Origin: Tropicibacter sp. Alg240-R139
GTDB lineage: Bacteria; Pseudomonadota; Alphaproteobacteria; Rhodobacterales; Rhodobacteraceae
Assembly: GCF_900537075.1 (NCBI RefSeq)
Contig: NZ_UNRA01000002.1
Location: 124,001 to 188,000, forward strand
DNA: 64,000 nt
Direction: 5' to 3'
Part shown: positions 17,397 through 26,963 of the stretch, piece by piece
How positions within the stretch are numbered: position 1 is the first letter of the stretch
How the letters are laid out: each line of letters opens with the position of its first letter
Notes under the pieces: model-generated
What the model was told of the DNA's origin: nothing
The model's database searches: none
The model's input: only the letters and a program-made list of their open reading frames with translations
Made by a program: the position numbers and the translations under genes

Positions 17397-17430
17397 GGGT
17401 TTGAAACGCACAAAGGCCTGTTTCAAGCCC
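17397..17430 (+). terminator. Hairpin after the argH-lipoprotein unit
   Basis: An 11-bp stem, GGGTTTGAAAC with GTTTCAAGCCC (one G-U pair), around a 12-nt loop, 31 bp after the lipoprotein stop. There is no U-run behind it, so it may be a weak or Rho-assisted end. The rest of 17366-17664 holds two perfect 10-bp palindromes, GTATCGATAC (17551-17560) and TTCCTAGGAA (17572-17581), and is AT-rich. No gene was seen in it. Confidence 0.4.
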
Positions 17431-17664
17431 ATTGCCACCGATGCTGCATGACGCACAAATGTCCGCTATTGGTGGTTCATCTAAGAAATTTCGCTACTTA
17501 CCAAGGTTTGCTGCAGTCATCTTTTTGTCGTGGCCATGAACTTCCGTGTCGTATCGATACATTCCTAACTATTCCTAGGAACGTAGCATTGACCGCAAAT
17601 GGTAAGTCTGGTGGCCTCTACGATCAGATAGTCGCGCGGTGTTTCAAACTCGGAGAAATTGGAA

Positions 17665-18915
17665 ATGAACGAAGCTGAAGTCGCGAGCGTAGATATGCTA
17701 CAACTGGACTCTGCGAAGCGGCATCTCGCTGCTATGCCCCGGGTCGATCAAACTCTTTTGCGCCAGCAACGGTTGGAGCGACTTCAAGCTGAGCTTCGAA
17801 AGCGTGATCTGGGTGGCATGCTCCTTTATGATCCCGTCAACGTGCGCTACGCAACTGATTGCCGGAATATGCAAATTTGGACCATGCACAACTCCGCTCG
17901 CTACTGCCTTGTGCCTAGCGAGGGCAAGGCAACCATCTTCGACTATGTCAATTGCGAGCACCTGTCCGACGGGATCGAGACGATCGAAGAGACCCGGCCA
18001 GCAACACTTTGGTTTTACCACAGTGCAGGCAGTAACCGGCAGCAGCTCCTGGAAAAGTGGGCGGACGAGGTGGCCGATGTTATCTCGGAGCGTTTCCCCA
18101 ATCGACGCATCGCCATCGACCGACTTGATGGGGATGCGCGGGCCGAATTGGAGAAACGACAGGTATCCGTATCCTTTGGTCAAGATGTCATCGAACATGC
18201 GCGTTGCATCAAGACGTCTGAGGAGCAGAAGGCTCAATCACGATCTGCTTTCGTCTGTGAAACCGGATTGGCTCGTCTGAGAGAGATTACCCGCCCTGGC
18301 ATCACCGAAAACGAACTTTGGGCGACCTTTGGTGCGATTAATGCCTCTCTTGGCGGTGACTATGTTGAGACAAGACTGTTGGTGTCAGGAGAGCGCACGA
18401 ATCCTTGGTACTCAGAGGCGAGCGAAAAGCCAGTTCAAGTGGGCGAGCTTGTGGCGTTCGATACAGATATGATCGGACCCTACGGATACAGCACCGATAT
18501 TTCACGAACCTGGATGTGTCAGGATAAGGCTCCAACGGAAGAGCAAAAGACAGTTTATAAGGTTTCTCATGAGCAGGTGCACCACAACATGGCGCTTTTG
18601 AAACCCGGTCTTGGGTTCCGCGAATTGGCAGAAAAGTCATGGAGAATCCCGGATCGATTTGAGGAATTTGAGGTTGGTGTGATCGTTCACGGAATTGGCA
18701 TGTGTAATGAGTACCCGCAGGTAGCACCGTTAAAGTGGTTTGATCAAACTGGTTATGATGGCGTGTTCCAACCCGGCATGACCGTGTCGGTGGAAAGCTA
18801 CATAGGTGAGAAGGGCGCCAAAGAAGGCGTGAAGCTCGAAGAAATGGTGCGCATCACGGAAACCGGTTGCGAACTTGTTGCCAAGTTTCCTTTCGAACAA
18901 GAACTGCTCAACTGA
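17665..18915 (+). CDS. M24-fold protein related to DMSP lyase DddP
   Basis: A 416-residue creatinase/aminopeptidase-P fold protein. Compared with DddP from memory, it keeps ETRLLVSGERTNPW, the metal aspartates in FDTDMIGPYGYSTDISRTW (near residue 265), the His in VHGIGMCNEYP (near 340) and the glutamates in VESYIGE and KLEEMVRITE. DddP cleaves dimethylsulfoniopropionate to dimethyl sulfide and acrylate. This protein is shorter at the N-terminus, so a different C-O or C-N substrate or peptidase role is possible. ATG 17665 follows GGAGAAATTGGAA. AT-richer than argH and lysA on either side, as if inserted. Confidence 0.72.
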   Translation: MNEAEVASVDMLQLDSAKRHLAAMPRVDQTLLRQQRLERLQAELRKRDLGGMLLYDPVNVRYATDCRNMQIWTMHNSARYCLVPSEGKATIFDYVNCEHLSDGIETIEETRPATLWFYHSAGSNRQQLLEKWADEVADVISERFPNRRIAIDRLDGDARAELEKRQVSVSFGQDVIEHARCIKTSEEQKAQSRSAFVCETGLARLREITRPGITENELWATFGAINASLGGDYVETRLLVSGERTNPWYSEASEKPVQVGELVAFDTDMIGPYGYSTDISRTWMCQDKAPTEEQKTVYKVSHEQVHHNMALLKPGLGFRELAEKSWRIPDRFEEFEVGVIVHGIGMCNEYPQVAPLKWFDQTGYDGVFQPGMTVSVESYIGEKGAKEGVKLEEMVRITETGCELVAKFPFEQELLN

Positions 18916-19130
18916 ATAGTTTCGTCCACAATAGTTTCGGAGCCTGCTTTTTTATAGCGGTCTTTCAATTCGAGCGTGCCAACGGCAGCTAAATTCGAAT
19001 GGCGTCATAAAGGAAGGGCGTAAGGATGAGTGCTCTTATTTGTTCTCAACTGTGCCAAAGCCTCTGAGAGGCAACAAGTCCTCACGTTTATAATTGATCA
19101 CAAACCCCGTTTTGGTCTACTCGCGAACCT

Positions 19131-20396
19131 ATGGATCACTTTCTCTACCGCGACGGCGCGCTTTTCGCCGAGGATGTTTCCGTAGCCGAAATCGCCGCTG
19201 CGGTCGGAACCCCTTTCTATGTTTACTCGACAGCCACGTTGCTGCGTCATTTCCAATTGTTTGATGACGCGCTTGCAGGCACCGATCACCTTGTCTGCTA
19301 CGCGATGAAAGCGGCCAGCAATCAGGCGATCCTGCGCACGCTGGCACAGGCCGGGGCAGGGATGGATGTGGTGTCCGAGGGGGAATACCGCCGTGCCCGC
19401 GCCGCGGGCGTGCCGGGCGAAAAGATCGTCTTTTCCGGTGTTGGCAAGACTGCCCGCGAAATCCGCGCCGCGCTGACTGACGGCATCCGCCAGTTCAACG
19501 TCGAATCCGAGCCCGAGATGGACGTGATCAACGCAGTCGCGCTTGATCTGGGTGTGGTCGCCCCGATCACCATCCGCGTGAACCCGGATGTCGACGCCAA
19601 AACCCATGCCAAGATCGCCACCGGCAAGTCCGAGAACAAGTTCGGCATCCCAATCTCGCGCGCGTCCGAGGTTTATGCCCGTGCCGCCGCCCTTCCAGGG
19701 CTCGAAGTTATCGGCATCGACGTCCACATCGGCTCGCAGTTGACCGAACTTGAACCTTTTCGCCTGGCGTACGAAAAAGTCGCTGAGCTGACCGAACAGC
19801 TGCGCAGCGAGGGGCACAACATCCGCCGTCTCGATCTGGGTGGCGGTTTGGGTATCCCTTATACCCGTTCGAACGACGCGCCGCCGCTGCCCGTGGAATA
19901 TGGCCAGCTGATCAAAGACTCGCTGGGTCATCTGGGCTGCGAAATCGAGATCGAACCGGGTCGCCTGATCGCGGGCAATGCCGGTTTGCTGATCTCGGAC
20001 GTGATCTATGTGAAATCGGGCGAGGGCCGCGATTTCCTGATCGTGGACGCAGCGATGAACGACCTGATCCGCCCCGCCATGTACGAGGCGCATCACGATA
20101 TAGTCGCGGTCAAGGAACCCGCACCGGGAACCGAGATGCAGCCCTATGACATCGTCGGCCCCGTCTGCGAATCCGGTGACACATTTGCCAAACAGCGCAA
20201 TATGCCCCGCTTGAAATCCGGCGATCTGATCGCCTTTCGCAGCGCCGGTGCCTACGGCGCGGTGATGTCCAGCGAATACAACACCCGCCCCCTGATCCCC
20301 GAGGTTCTGGTGAATGGTGATCAATTCGCGGTTATTCGCCCACGTCCAACCTTTGACGAAATCATAAACCGCGATACCATACCCGAGTGGCTCTGA
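19131..20396 (+). CDS. lysA: Diaminopimelate decarboxylase
   Basis: A 421-residue fold type III PLP enzyme of usual length. The PLP lysine is in YAMKAASNQAIL; the phosphate-binding glycines are in RRLDLGGGLGIPYT; the catalytic Cys is in GPVCESGDTFA, with EPGRLIAGNAG. It turns meso-diaminopimelate into lysine. It starts at ATG 19131 after a 215-bp AT-rich gap in which nothing was recognised. Followed 33 bp later by the TIGR02302 gene. Confidence 0.97.
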   Translation: MDHFLYRDGALFAEDVSVAEIAAAVGTPFYVYSTATLLRHFQLFDDALAGTDHLVCYAMKAASNQAILRTLAQAGAGMDVVSEGEYRRARAAGVPGEKIVFSGVGKTAREIRAALTDGIRQFNVESEPEMDVINAVALDLGVVAPITIRVNPDVDAKTHAKIATGKSENKFGIPISRASEVYARAAALPGLEVIGIDVHIGSQLTELEPFRLAYEKVAELTEQLRSEGHNIRRLDLGGGLGIPYTRSNDAPPLPVEYGQLIKDSLGHLGCEIEIEPGRLIAGNAGLLISDVIYVKSGEGRDFLIVDAAMNDLIRPAMYEAHHDIVAVKEPAPGTEMQPYDIVGPVCESGDTFAKQRNMPRLKSGDLIAFRSAGAYGAVMSSEYNTRPLIPEVLVNGDQFAVIRPRPTFDEIINRDTIPEWL

Positions 20397-20429
20397 CGCA
20401 AATCTGCGCGGGCCGTTAGGAGTGATCAG

Positions 20430-22997
20430 TTGACCGCCAAGTCGCCCGTGCATCTTCCCATCCCGCGTCTGTCCTTGCTGGCAACGCATGTGGGCATGAT
20501 CGCCGAGCTAATGTTGCGCGCGTTCTGGCCGTTCTTTTCCATCGTAATGACGGCATTGGCGGCTTTGCTGCTGGGATTGCACGACATGGTCCCGGTCGAA
20601 GGTGTCTGGACAGCCGCCTCTGTCGCGTTGATAGGCGCACTCATCGCCCTTATTTGGGGCGCACGCCGTTTCAATTGGCCTTCGCGGCACGACGCGTTGG
20701 CACGGCTTGATGAATCTCTGCCAGGTCGCCCCATCCAAGCATTGACGGATGCGCAGACGATTGGTGCCTCCGACCCGGCCTCTGTTGCACTTTGGCGAGC
20801 GCACCAGAAACGCATGTCCGAACGTGCTGCACAGGCCAAATCGGTGCAACCGAACCTCAGGCTGGCTGATCGTGATCCCTTTGCCTTGCGCTATGCCGCT
20901 TTGCTGCTTGTGACCGTTGGCGCGCTCTTCGGCTCGATCTGGCACGTGAAATCTGTAGCCGAGCTGACACCGGGTGGCGGCGCCCTGGCCAATGGCCCCT
21001 CGTGGGAGGGGTGGGTCGAGCCGCCGCGCTATACCGGCCTGCCGTCGCTCTATTTGAATGATCTGGACCAAGAAACGCTGCAAGTCCCCGAAGGCAGCCG
21101 GATCACTTTACGATTCTATGGCGAAGTCGGCGCGCTTGACCTTGCCGAAACCGTCACCGGCACACCGGTTGAGGACGAGACAAAGGCCACATCCCACGAC
21201 CTGATTGTCGCGCAGTCCGGTTCGGTGCAGATCGACGGGCCGGGTGGCAAAGCCTGGGTGGTCAAGATGGTTCGTGACGAGGCCCCACAAATCTCGGTCG
21301 CGGGCGTGATCGAGGCCGAAGCGGGCGGTCAGATGAGCCTGCCATTCACGGCAAGCGACGACTACGGCGTGACTGCCGGAACGGCGCGCATCGAATTGGA
21401 TCTGGCAGGTGCGGACCGCCGCCATGGCCTGATCCGCGACCCTGAACCGCGCGAGGCGCTGGTAGTAGACCTGCCGATGCCCATTGCTGGTGACCGCCGC
21501 ATATTCACCGAGGATTTCATCGAAGATTTTTCGAGCCATCCCTGGGCCAATCTGCCGGTGACGATCACGCTGAGCGCCGAGGACGCCAAGGGAAACACTG
21601 GCGAAGCGATGCCCTATGGCGCTTCGCTTCCGGGACGCCGTTTCTTTGATCCACTGGCGGCGGCCATCATCGAACAGCGTCGCGATATTCTCTGGACCCG
21701 GGACAACGCCAAACGTGTGTCGCAGCTGTTGCGCGCCATCTCGCACCGGCCCGAGGATGTGTTCCGCTCGGAGACCGTATACCTCCGCCTGCGCTTCACC
21801 CTGCGTCGGCTGGAAACGTTCACCGAATTCGGGCTGCGCTTGGAACAACGCGACGAGATCGCGCAATCGCTGTGGGATGTGGCGGTGATGATCGAAGACG
21901 GTACATTGGGCGACGCGCTGGAACGTCTGCGTCAGGCGCGCGAACGTCTGGCCGAAGCGATGAAAAATGGTGCCTCAGATCAAGAGATCGCCGAATTGAT
22001 GCAAGAGCTGCGCGAAGCAACCGAGGATTATCTTCAGCAGCTGCAACGCCAGGCTCAAAACGATGGCCAGCAATCGCCCGAAGGTCAGCAACAGTCTGAA
22101 AACCAAATGACGCTGAATCAGGATGACCTGCAGCGGATGATGGATCGTATCCAGGAATTGATGGAGCAGGGCCGCATGGCCGAGGCCGAGCAAGCCTTGC
22201 GTGAATTCCAGGAGATGATGGAAAACATGCAGATGGCCCAAGGTCAGCAGGGTCAGGGCCAATCCGAGGGCCAACAGGCGATGGAGGGTCTGGCTGAAAC
22301 CCTGCGCAACCAACAGGGTCTCAGTGATCAAGCGTTCCGCGATCTGCAGGAACAGTTCAACCAAGGTGGCCAGTCGGGTCAGAGCCAGCAGAACGAAGGC
22401 CGCAATGGCGGGCAGGGCCGTGGACAAAGCCACGAAGGCCAGCAGGGTCAGGGTCAAGGCAGCGGTGACCGTGAGGCCCAGCAGGGTCAATCCGGGGGCG
22501 GAGATCAAGGTTCGTTGGCGGACCGCCAACAGGCGCTGCGCGATGAATTGCGGCGCCAACAGGACGGTTTACCCGGTGCGGGTACACCCGAAGGGGACGC
22601 AGCGCGCGAATCTTTGGGCCGGGCAGGTGAAGCGATGGAAAACGCCGAAGAGGCCTTGCGACAGAACGACATGGCCGAAGCGATCGACAAGCAATCCGAG
22701 GCGATGGAGGCCTTGCGCGAGGGCATGCGCTCGCTGGGTGAAGCCATGGCGCAAGAGAACCAGTCTCAGCCGGGCCAGGGCAGCGAAGAAGGCGACATGC
22801 GCGCCCAGAATCGCGATCCTTTGGGCCGCCAGCAGGGATCGACTGGATCAATTTCGACTGACGAGAATCTGTTACAAGGCGAAGATGTCTATCGCCGCGC
22901 CCGCGAATTGCTCGACGAAATCCGCCGCCGTGCAGGTGAAGGAGAGCGGCCCGAGGCCGAGCTGGAATACCTCAAACGCCTTCTCGAGCGGTTCTAA
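20430..22997 (+). CDS. TIGR02302-family large membrane protein with Q-rich repeats
   Basis: An 855-residue protein from TTG 20430, behind TTAGGAGTGATCAG. Two N-terminal membrane segments (about 30-75) and a third near 150-170 precede an extracytoplasmic region. Then comes a charged, coiled-coil and very Gln/Gly-rich stretch (about 540-690) made of QGQ, GQQ and SGQ units, and a helical C-terminus. This matches the alphaproteobacterial low-complexity family TIGR02302, which often lies next to lysA. Function unknown. The repetitive DNA (22040-22500) is prone to length change. Confidence 0.85.
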   Translation: MTAKSPVHLPIPRLSLLATHVGMIAELMLRAFWPFFSIVMTALAALLLGLHDMVPVEGVWTAASVALIGALIALIWGARRFNWPSRHDALARLDESLPGRPIQALTDAQTIGASDPASVALWRAHQKRMSERAAQAKSVQPNLRLADRDPFALRYAALLLVTVGALFGSIWHVKSVAELTPGGGALANGPSWEGWVEPPRYTGLPSLYLNDLDQETLQVPEGSRITLRFYGEVGALDLAETVTGTPVEDETKATSHDLIVAQSGSVQIDGPGGKAWVVKMVRDEAPQISVAGVIEAEAGGQMSLPFTASDDYGVTAGTARIELDLAGADRRHGLIRDPEPREALVVDLPMPIAGDRRIFTEDFIEDFSSHPWANLPVTITLSAEDAKGNTGEAMPYGASLPGRRFFDPLAAAIIEQRRDILWTRDNAKRVSQLLRAISHRPEDVFRSETVYLRLRFTLRRLETFTEFGLRLEQRDEIAQSLWDVAVMIEDGTLGDALERLRQARERLAEAMKNGASDQEIAELMQELREATEDYLQQLQRQAQNDGQQSPEGQQQSENQMTLNQDDLQRMMDRIQELMEQGRMAEAEQALREFQEMMENMQMAQGQQGQGQSEGQQAMEGLAETLRNQQGLSDQAFRDLQEQFNQGGQSGQSQQNEGRNGGQGRGQSHEGQQGQGQGSGDREAQQGQSGGGDQGSLADRQQALRDELRRQQDGLPGAGTPEGDAARESLGRAGEAMENAEEALRQNDMAEAIDKQSEAMEALREGMRSLGEAMAQENQSQPGQGSEEGDMRAQNRDPLGRQQGSTGSISTDENLLQGEDVYRRARELLDEIRRRAGEGERPEAELEYLKRLLERF

Positions 22998-23004
22998 GGG
23001 GCGG

Positions 23005-23865
23005 TTACTGCTGCGTTGCCAGTCCCGCGACCTGTGCATCCAGCCAGACGCGGGCCTGATCAACCAGCGCCACATAGGCGCTGAGCATCGGATCCGCTTG
23101 CGGAACGCTTTGGGCGATCTGCGGCGCATTTACGTAGATCAACGTCAGCATGGCTCCAAACAAGATCGCCACGGTCAGTCCGCGCATGAACCCGCCTTTG
23201 CGTTTGCGCTTGGCTGGTCCCGGCGCCACTGCGGTTGCGGTGGCTGACCCATCGGCTTGATCTGCACCGTTGCGCAGGGTCGAGTTGATCTCTTCGATAT
23301 CGGGCAGCAACCCGCGGCGTGACGATCCGTCTGTCGGGGCATCGGTCTTGGTCGGATCCTCGCCTTTCATGACGGCCATTCGATCCTGCGCTTCTTTGGC
23401 GCGGCGCGTGGATTCGTCTCCGGGCAGGTCATCCAGGCCCAGATCAGGCTGGCTTTCCAGGCCATCTCCTGCCCGCAAATCCGCCTCGCGCGCAGCCTCT
23501 TCTTTGAGGATGCTGGCAACCGAAGGATCGACGCCACGCCCATGTTCTTGAGTAATCTCGGGCATCACGTCTTCGCTGTCGTCGTCTTCGTAAACGTCCT
23601 GTTCGTCGTCATACACTTCGTCGGTGTAATTGGGTTCGGGTTCTGGCTCTGGACGTTTCTGTCCGGTCAGCGCGGCGCGCAGGTCATCGGGTTCGGGGTC
23701 GGGAATCTGCGGTTCAGGCTCGGCGGCCTGCGCAGTTTCGGCTTCGGGGTGCGCCTGAAACCAGGTATCCCCGCAATTCGAACACTGCACATCACGCCCT
23801 TCCGCAGGGATCACCTCGGCGGGCACCTCATACTGGGCACCGCAGTTCGGACATGTAAGACGCAT
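23005..23865 (-). CDS. MJ0042-type zinc-ribbon membrane protein
   Basis: A 286-residue protein. The N-terminus LTCPNCGAQYEVPAEVIPAEGRDVQCSNCGDTWFQ is the MJ0042 zinc ribbon (CxxC...CxxC). A long acidic, Pro/Glu/Asp-rich linker follows (about 40-215), then a basic patch, RKRKGG, and one membrane helix near 225-245. It is probably an inner-membrane protein with a cytoplasmic sensor or adaptor ribbon. Convergent with the TIGR02302 gene, 7 bp apart, and divergent from ftsE. Confidence 0.82.
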   Translation of the reverse strand: MRLTCPNCGAQYEVPAEVIPAEGRDVQCSNCGDTWFQAHPEAETAQAAEPEPQIPDPEPDDLRAALTGQKRPEPEPEPNYTDEVYDDEQDVYEDDDSEDVMPEITQEHGRGVDPSVASILKEEAAREADLRAGDGLESQPDLGLDDLPGDESTRRAKEAQDRMAVMKGEDPTKTDAPTDGSSRRGLLPDIEEINSTLRNGADQADGSATATAVAPGPAKRKRKGGFMRGLTVAILFGAMLTLIYVNAPQIAQSVPQADPMLSAYVALVDQARVWLDAQVAGLATQQ

Positions 23866-24048
23866 GCTGCCTCCCGGACCATCGCTGGTCAGACGTTATT
23901 TTTGAAGCGATCATATGTCGTTAAGTGGTTTTCGGAAAGGGCGTTCTGCGCAGATCAAGTTAAGTGTCACCTTGCGGACTCGGTTGGGGGCATTGAAACT
24001 GTCTGCGGGCTGGGGCACAAGAACGCACATAAGCGTCAGGGGGCAGAT

Positions 24049-24726
24049 TTGATCGAGCTGGATAATGTCGGCTACAGCTATGGTGGCGGCGAGTTGCTGG
24101 GCGATGTCTCGGTCCAACTGGCGCCTGGGTCGTTCCACTTTCTGACCGGCCCGTCGGGGGCGGGAAAAACCACCCTGCTCAAGCTGTGTTATGGCGCGCT
24201 GCAACCCACGGCGGGGCAGGTGCGTGTTTTTGATCAGGACATGCGCAAACTCGACCGTGATCAGATGGCCCTCATGCGCCGCCGGATCGGCGTGGTGCAC
24301 CAGGACTGCCGCTTTTTGGACCACTTGCCGCTGAGCGAAAACATTGCGCTGCCGTTGCTGGTTTCAGGCAAGGACCTGAACGGCGAAGAAGAAAATCTGC
24401 GCGAGCTCATGAAATGGGTCGGGCTGGCCCCCCGCGCCGATGCGGTACCGCAGGAATTGTCGGGTGGGGAGCGTCAACGCGCTGCCTTGGCCCGCGCCGT
24501 GATCATGTCACCGGATGTGGTCATCGCGGATGAGCCCACCGGCAATGTCGATTGGGAAATGTCACAGCGGCTGCTGCAACTGCTGGTCGAACTTAATCGC
24601 ATGGGCAAGACGGTTCTGATCGCCAGCCATGACCTGGCCCTGATCCGCGCGGCCAAAAGTCAGGTCCAGGCCCGCGTGCTGCGCATTTCGAACCGCCGCC
24701 TGCAACTGGCAGGAGCAGACCTATGA
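24049..24726 (+). CDS. ftsE: Cell division ATP-binding protein FtsE
   Basis: A 225-residue ABC ATPase. Walker A is GPSGAGKTT, the signature LSGGERQRAAL and Walker B VVIADEPTG. With FtsX it forms the divisome complex that activates peptidoglycan hydrolases. The start is TTG 24049 behind CAGGGGG, giving IELDNVGYSYGGGELL, the usual FtsE opening; the frame continues upstream without homology. It overlaps ftsX by 4 bp. Promoter probably in 23866-24048. Confidence 0.94.
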   Translation: MIELDNVGYSYGGGELLGDVSVQLAPGSFHFLTGPSGAGKTTLLKLCYGALQPTAGQVRVFDQDMRKLDRDQMALMRRRIGVVHQDCRFLDHLPLSENIALPLLVSGKDLNGEEENLRELMKWVGLAPRADAVPQELSGGERQRAALARAVIMSPDVVIADEPTGNVDWEMSQRLLQLLVELNRMGKTVLIASHDLALIRAAKSQVQARVLRISNRRLQLAGADL

Positions 24727-25622
24727 GCGCTGGAACCATCCGCAGCCTGTTGATGGGCGACAAACAGGCCGACCGGGTGGTGCCCCCCACCGGCTTTACC
24801 GCGCGCCTAACGTTGTTTGTATCCGGTGCCATGGCGTTTCTGGCGGTTTTTGCGCTGGCTCTGTCGCTGGCCTCGGGCCGGTTGGCCGACCGCTGGGCGG
24901 ATGAACTTGCGCGCTCGGCCACCCTGCGGATCAACGCGCCTGCTGACCAGATGGCCGATCAGACAATGATGGCCCTCACGATATTGCGTCAAACACCCGG
25001 CGTGGCCGAGGCTCGCGCTTTGACTGCCGAAGAACAAACCGCGCTGTTGTCGCCCTGGTTCGGGCCGAACCTGCCCATAGACACCCTGCCGGTGCCACAG
25101 TTGATCGAAGTGACGGAAACCGGCGAAGGTTATGATCAGGCTGGCCTGCGCTTGCGCCTAAGCGCCGAAGTGCCCGGTGCAGTTCTGGACGACCACACCC
25201 GCTGGCGCGAACCGCTGGTGGCTGCTGCGAATTCGCTGCGCCGTCTGGCGCTGGTGTCGATCCTGCTGATTGGTGGGGCAACTGCCGCGATGATCACGCT
25301 GGCGGCCAATGCTGCTTTGGCCGCCAATGCCCAGGTGATCGAGGTTCTGCGCCTTGTGGGCGCCAAGGACCGGTTCATTGCAGGGGCCTTTGTGCGCCGG
25401 TTCACCCTGCGTGCCCTGCTTGGCGCCAGCGTCGGCGTCGTGCTGGGGATGGGTGGCGTGCTGCTGTTGCCTGAAGCCTCACAAGAGGGCGGGTTTTTGA
25501 CCGGCCTTGGCTTTCGCGGTGCAGCCTGGCTGTTGCCGCTGGCTGTGCCGATCATGGGCGCGGCTGTCGCCTTTGCCGCCACCTGGGCCGCGGCCCATAG
25601 AACCCTCAAGGAGCTGACCTGA
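24723..25622 (+). CDS. ftsX: Cell division protein FtsX
   Basis: A 299-residue permease-like protein. One membrane segment lies at about 28-52, then an extracytoplasmic domain (about 55-165) and three more segments (about 178-198, 228-250, 268-290) with the VLRLVGAKDRFI motif seen in FtsX. It transmits the ATPase cycle of FtsE to the cell wall machinery. ATGA overlap with ftsE and a 1-bp overlap (TGATG) with plsC show tight coupling. Confidence 0.93.
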   Translation: MSAGTIRSLLMGDKQADRVVPPTGFTARLTLFVSGAMAFLAVFALALSLASGRLADRWADELARSATLRINAPADQMADQTMMALTILRQTPGVAEARALTAEEQTALLSPWFGPNLPIDTLPVPQLIEVTETGEGYDQAGLRLRLSAEVPGAVLDDHTRWREPLVAAANSLRRLALVSILLIGGATAAMITLAANAALAANAQVIEVLRLVGAKDRFIAGAFVRRFTLRALLGASVGVVLGMGGVLLLPEASQEGGFLTGLGFRGAAWLLPLAVPIMGAAVAFAATWAAAHRTLKELT

Positions 25623-26362
25623 TGGCCACAGCGTTTCAATGGCTGCGTTCGCTGATCTTCATGATCGTGATCTACGCTTGGATGGTGACTCTGGGCATTC
25701 TGTTTTTGCCTTATGCTATCGTCACCAAACGAGGCGCGTTGAACGCGTGCAAGACTTATGCGCGCACCACGATTTGGATGGCGCGTTGGATGATCGGCAT
25801 CCGGTCCGAAGTACGCGGCACCCCGCCTACCGAACAGGTCCTGATTGCGGCCAAGCATCAGTCGTTCTTTGACATCTTGCTGATCTTCAACGCCGTTCCC
25901 CACGGCAAGTTCATCATGAAGCGCGAGCTGCTGTGGACACCCGTCATCGGTCTCTATGCCAAACGCCTTGGATGTATTCCGGTCAACCGAGGCAAAAAAG
26001 GTGCGGCAATTTCGAAAATGGTAAAGGATGTCGCAGCCGAATTTGAAGAACCCGGACAGTTGGTTATCTACCCGCAGGGAACCCGCGTCGCTCCCGGTTC
26101 GCAGAAACCCTATAAGGTCGGCACCGCGATCCTTTACGAGGGGTTGGGCGATCCGTGCGTGCCCGTGGCCGCCAATGTGGGCGTGTTCTGGCCCCGCACC
26201 GGGATTCTGCGTAAGCCGGGTCTGGCGATCGTGGAATTCCTTGACCCGATCGAACCGGGCGTGGCGCGCAAGGCATTCATGTCACGTCTGGAAACAGCGA
26301 TCGAGAGCAAGTCCAACGAATTGATGCGCGAAGTGGGGTTTGATCCCGATGCAGTACATTGA
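25622..26362 (+). CDS. plsC: 1-acyl-sn-glycerol-3-phosphate acyltransferase
   Basis: A 246-residue membrane-bound acyltransferase. An N-terminal membrane helix precedes the HX4D catalytic motif AAKHQSFFD (about 78-86), the KRELLWTPVIG block, and the substrate site YPQGTR, a variant of PEGTR. It converts lysophosphatidate to phosphatidate. The start overlaps the ftsX stop by 1 bp, and its 3' end overlaps the PPOX gene by 14 bp. Confidence 0.92.
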   Translation: MATAFQWLRSLIFMIVIYAWMVTLGILFLPYAIVTKRGALNACKTYARTTIWMARWMIGIRSEVRGTPPTEQVLIAAKHQSFFDILLIFNAVPHGKFIMKRELLWTPVIGLYAKRLGCIPVNRGKKGAAISKMVKDVAAEFEEPGQLVIYPQGTRVAPGSQKPYKVGTAILYEGLGDPCVPVAANVGVFWPRTGILRKPGLAIVEFLDPIEPGVARKAFMSRLETAIESKSNELMREVGFDPDAVH

Positions 26363-26954
26363 CGACATAAGCGCGCTCGAGGCGCTCTACGGTAAACCGG
26401 GCGCAGCCGCGACCCGCAAAGTGGCACGTCGGATGACGCCGCTTTATCGCACATGGATCATGGCCTCGAAACTCTGCGTGCTTAGCACTGTCGGCCCCGA
26501 AGGCACCGACGGCAGCCCGCGCGGTGATGATGGCCCTGCGGTGCTGGAACTGGATCCCGGCACGTTGGCCATGCCCGACTGGCGGGGCAACAACCGGCTG
26601 GACAGCCTGCGCAACATCGTGCGCGACCCTCGCGTTTCTTTGATGTTTGTCGTGCCAGGTTCAAATACTGTGGTTCGCGTGAACGGAAAGGCGCGTCTGA
26701 CTGCGGACGAGGGGCTGCGCCACCGATTCGAACAAAGGGGCAAGCACCCTGCTACCGTTGTCGTGATCGAAATCGCCGAGATCTATACCCAATGTGCCCG
26801 TGCCTTGATGCGGGCGGGCACTTGGACCGATGGCGACCAAAGCGCCGGGTTGCCGACCGTCGGGCAGATCCTGGCCGAGGTCAGCAATGGTGAAGAAGGC
26901 GGTGAAAGATACGACGCCGAATGGGGTGCGCGAGCCGCCAGTACGATGTGGTAG
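26349..26954 (+). CDS. Pyridoxamine 5'-phosphate oxidase-like FMN protein
   Basis: About 201 residues with the split-barrel flavin fold: CVLSTVGPEGTDGSPRGD, then LAMPDWRGNNRLDSLRNIVRDPRVSLMF and a C-terminal helical part. It resembles the MSMEG_1061/DR2398 type of PPOX-like proteins. Some members bind FMN or F420, so the substrate is open. ATG 26349 lies inside plsC. It ends 9 bp from the convergent quinone-reductase-like gene. Confidence 0.85.
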   Translation: MQYIDDISALEALYGKPGAAATRKVARRMTPLYRTWIMASKLCVLSTVGPEGTDGSPRGDDGPAVLELDPGTLAMPDWRGNNRLDSLRNIVRDPRVSLMFVVPGSNTVVRVNGKARLTADEGLRHRFEQRGKHPATVVVIEIAEIYTQCARALMRAGTWTDGDQSAGLPTVGQILAEVSNGEEGGERYDAEWGARAASTMW

Positions 26955-26963
26955 GCGTAGCGG

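Noticed and set aside
18916-19130. tRNA-like TTCGAAT string in the gap before lysA
   Set aside because: No acceptor stem or anticodon arm can be formed around it.
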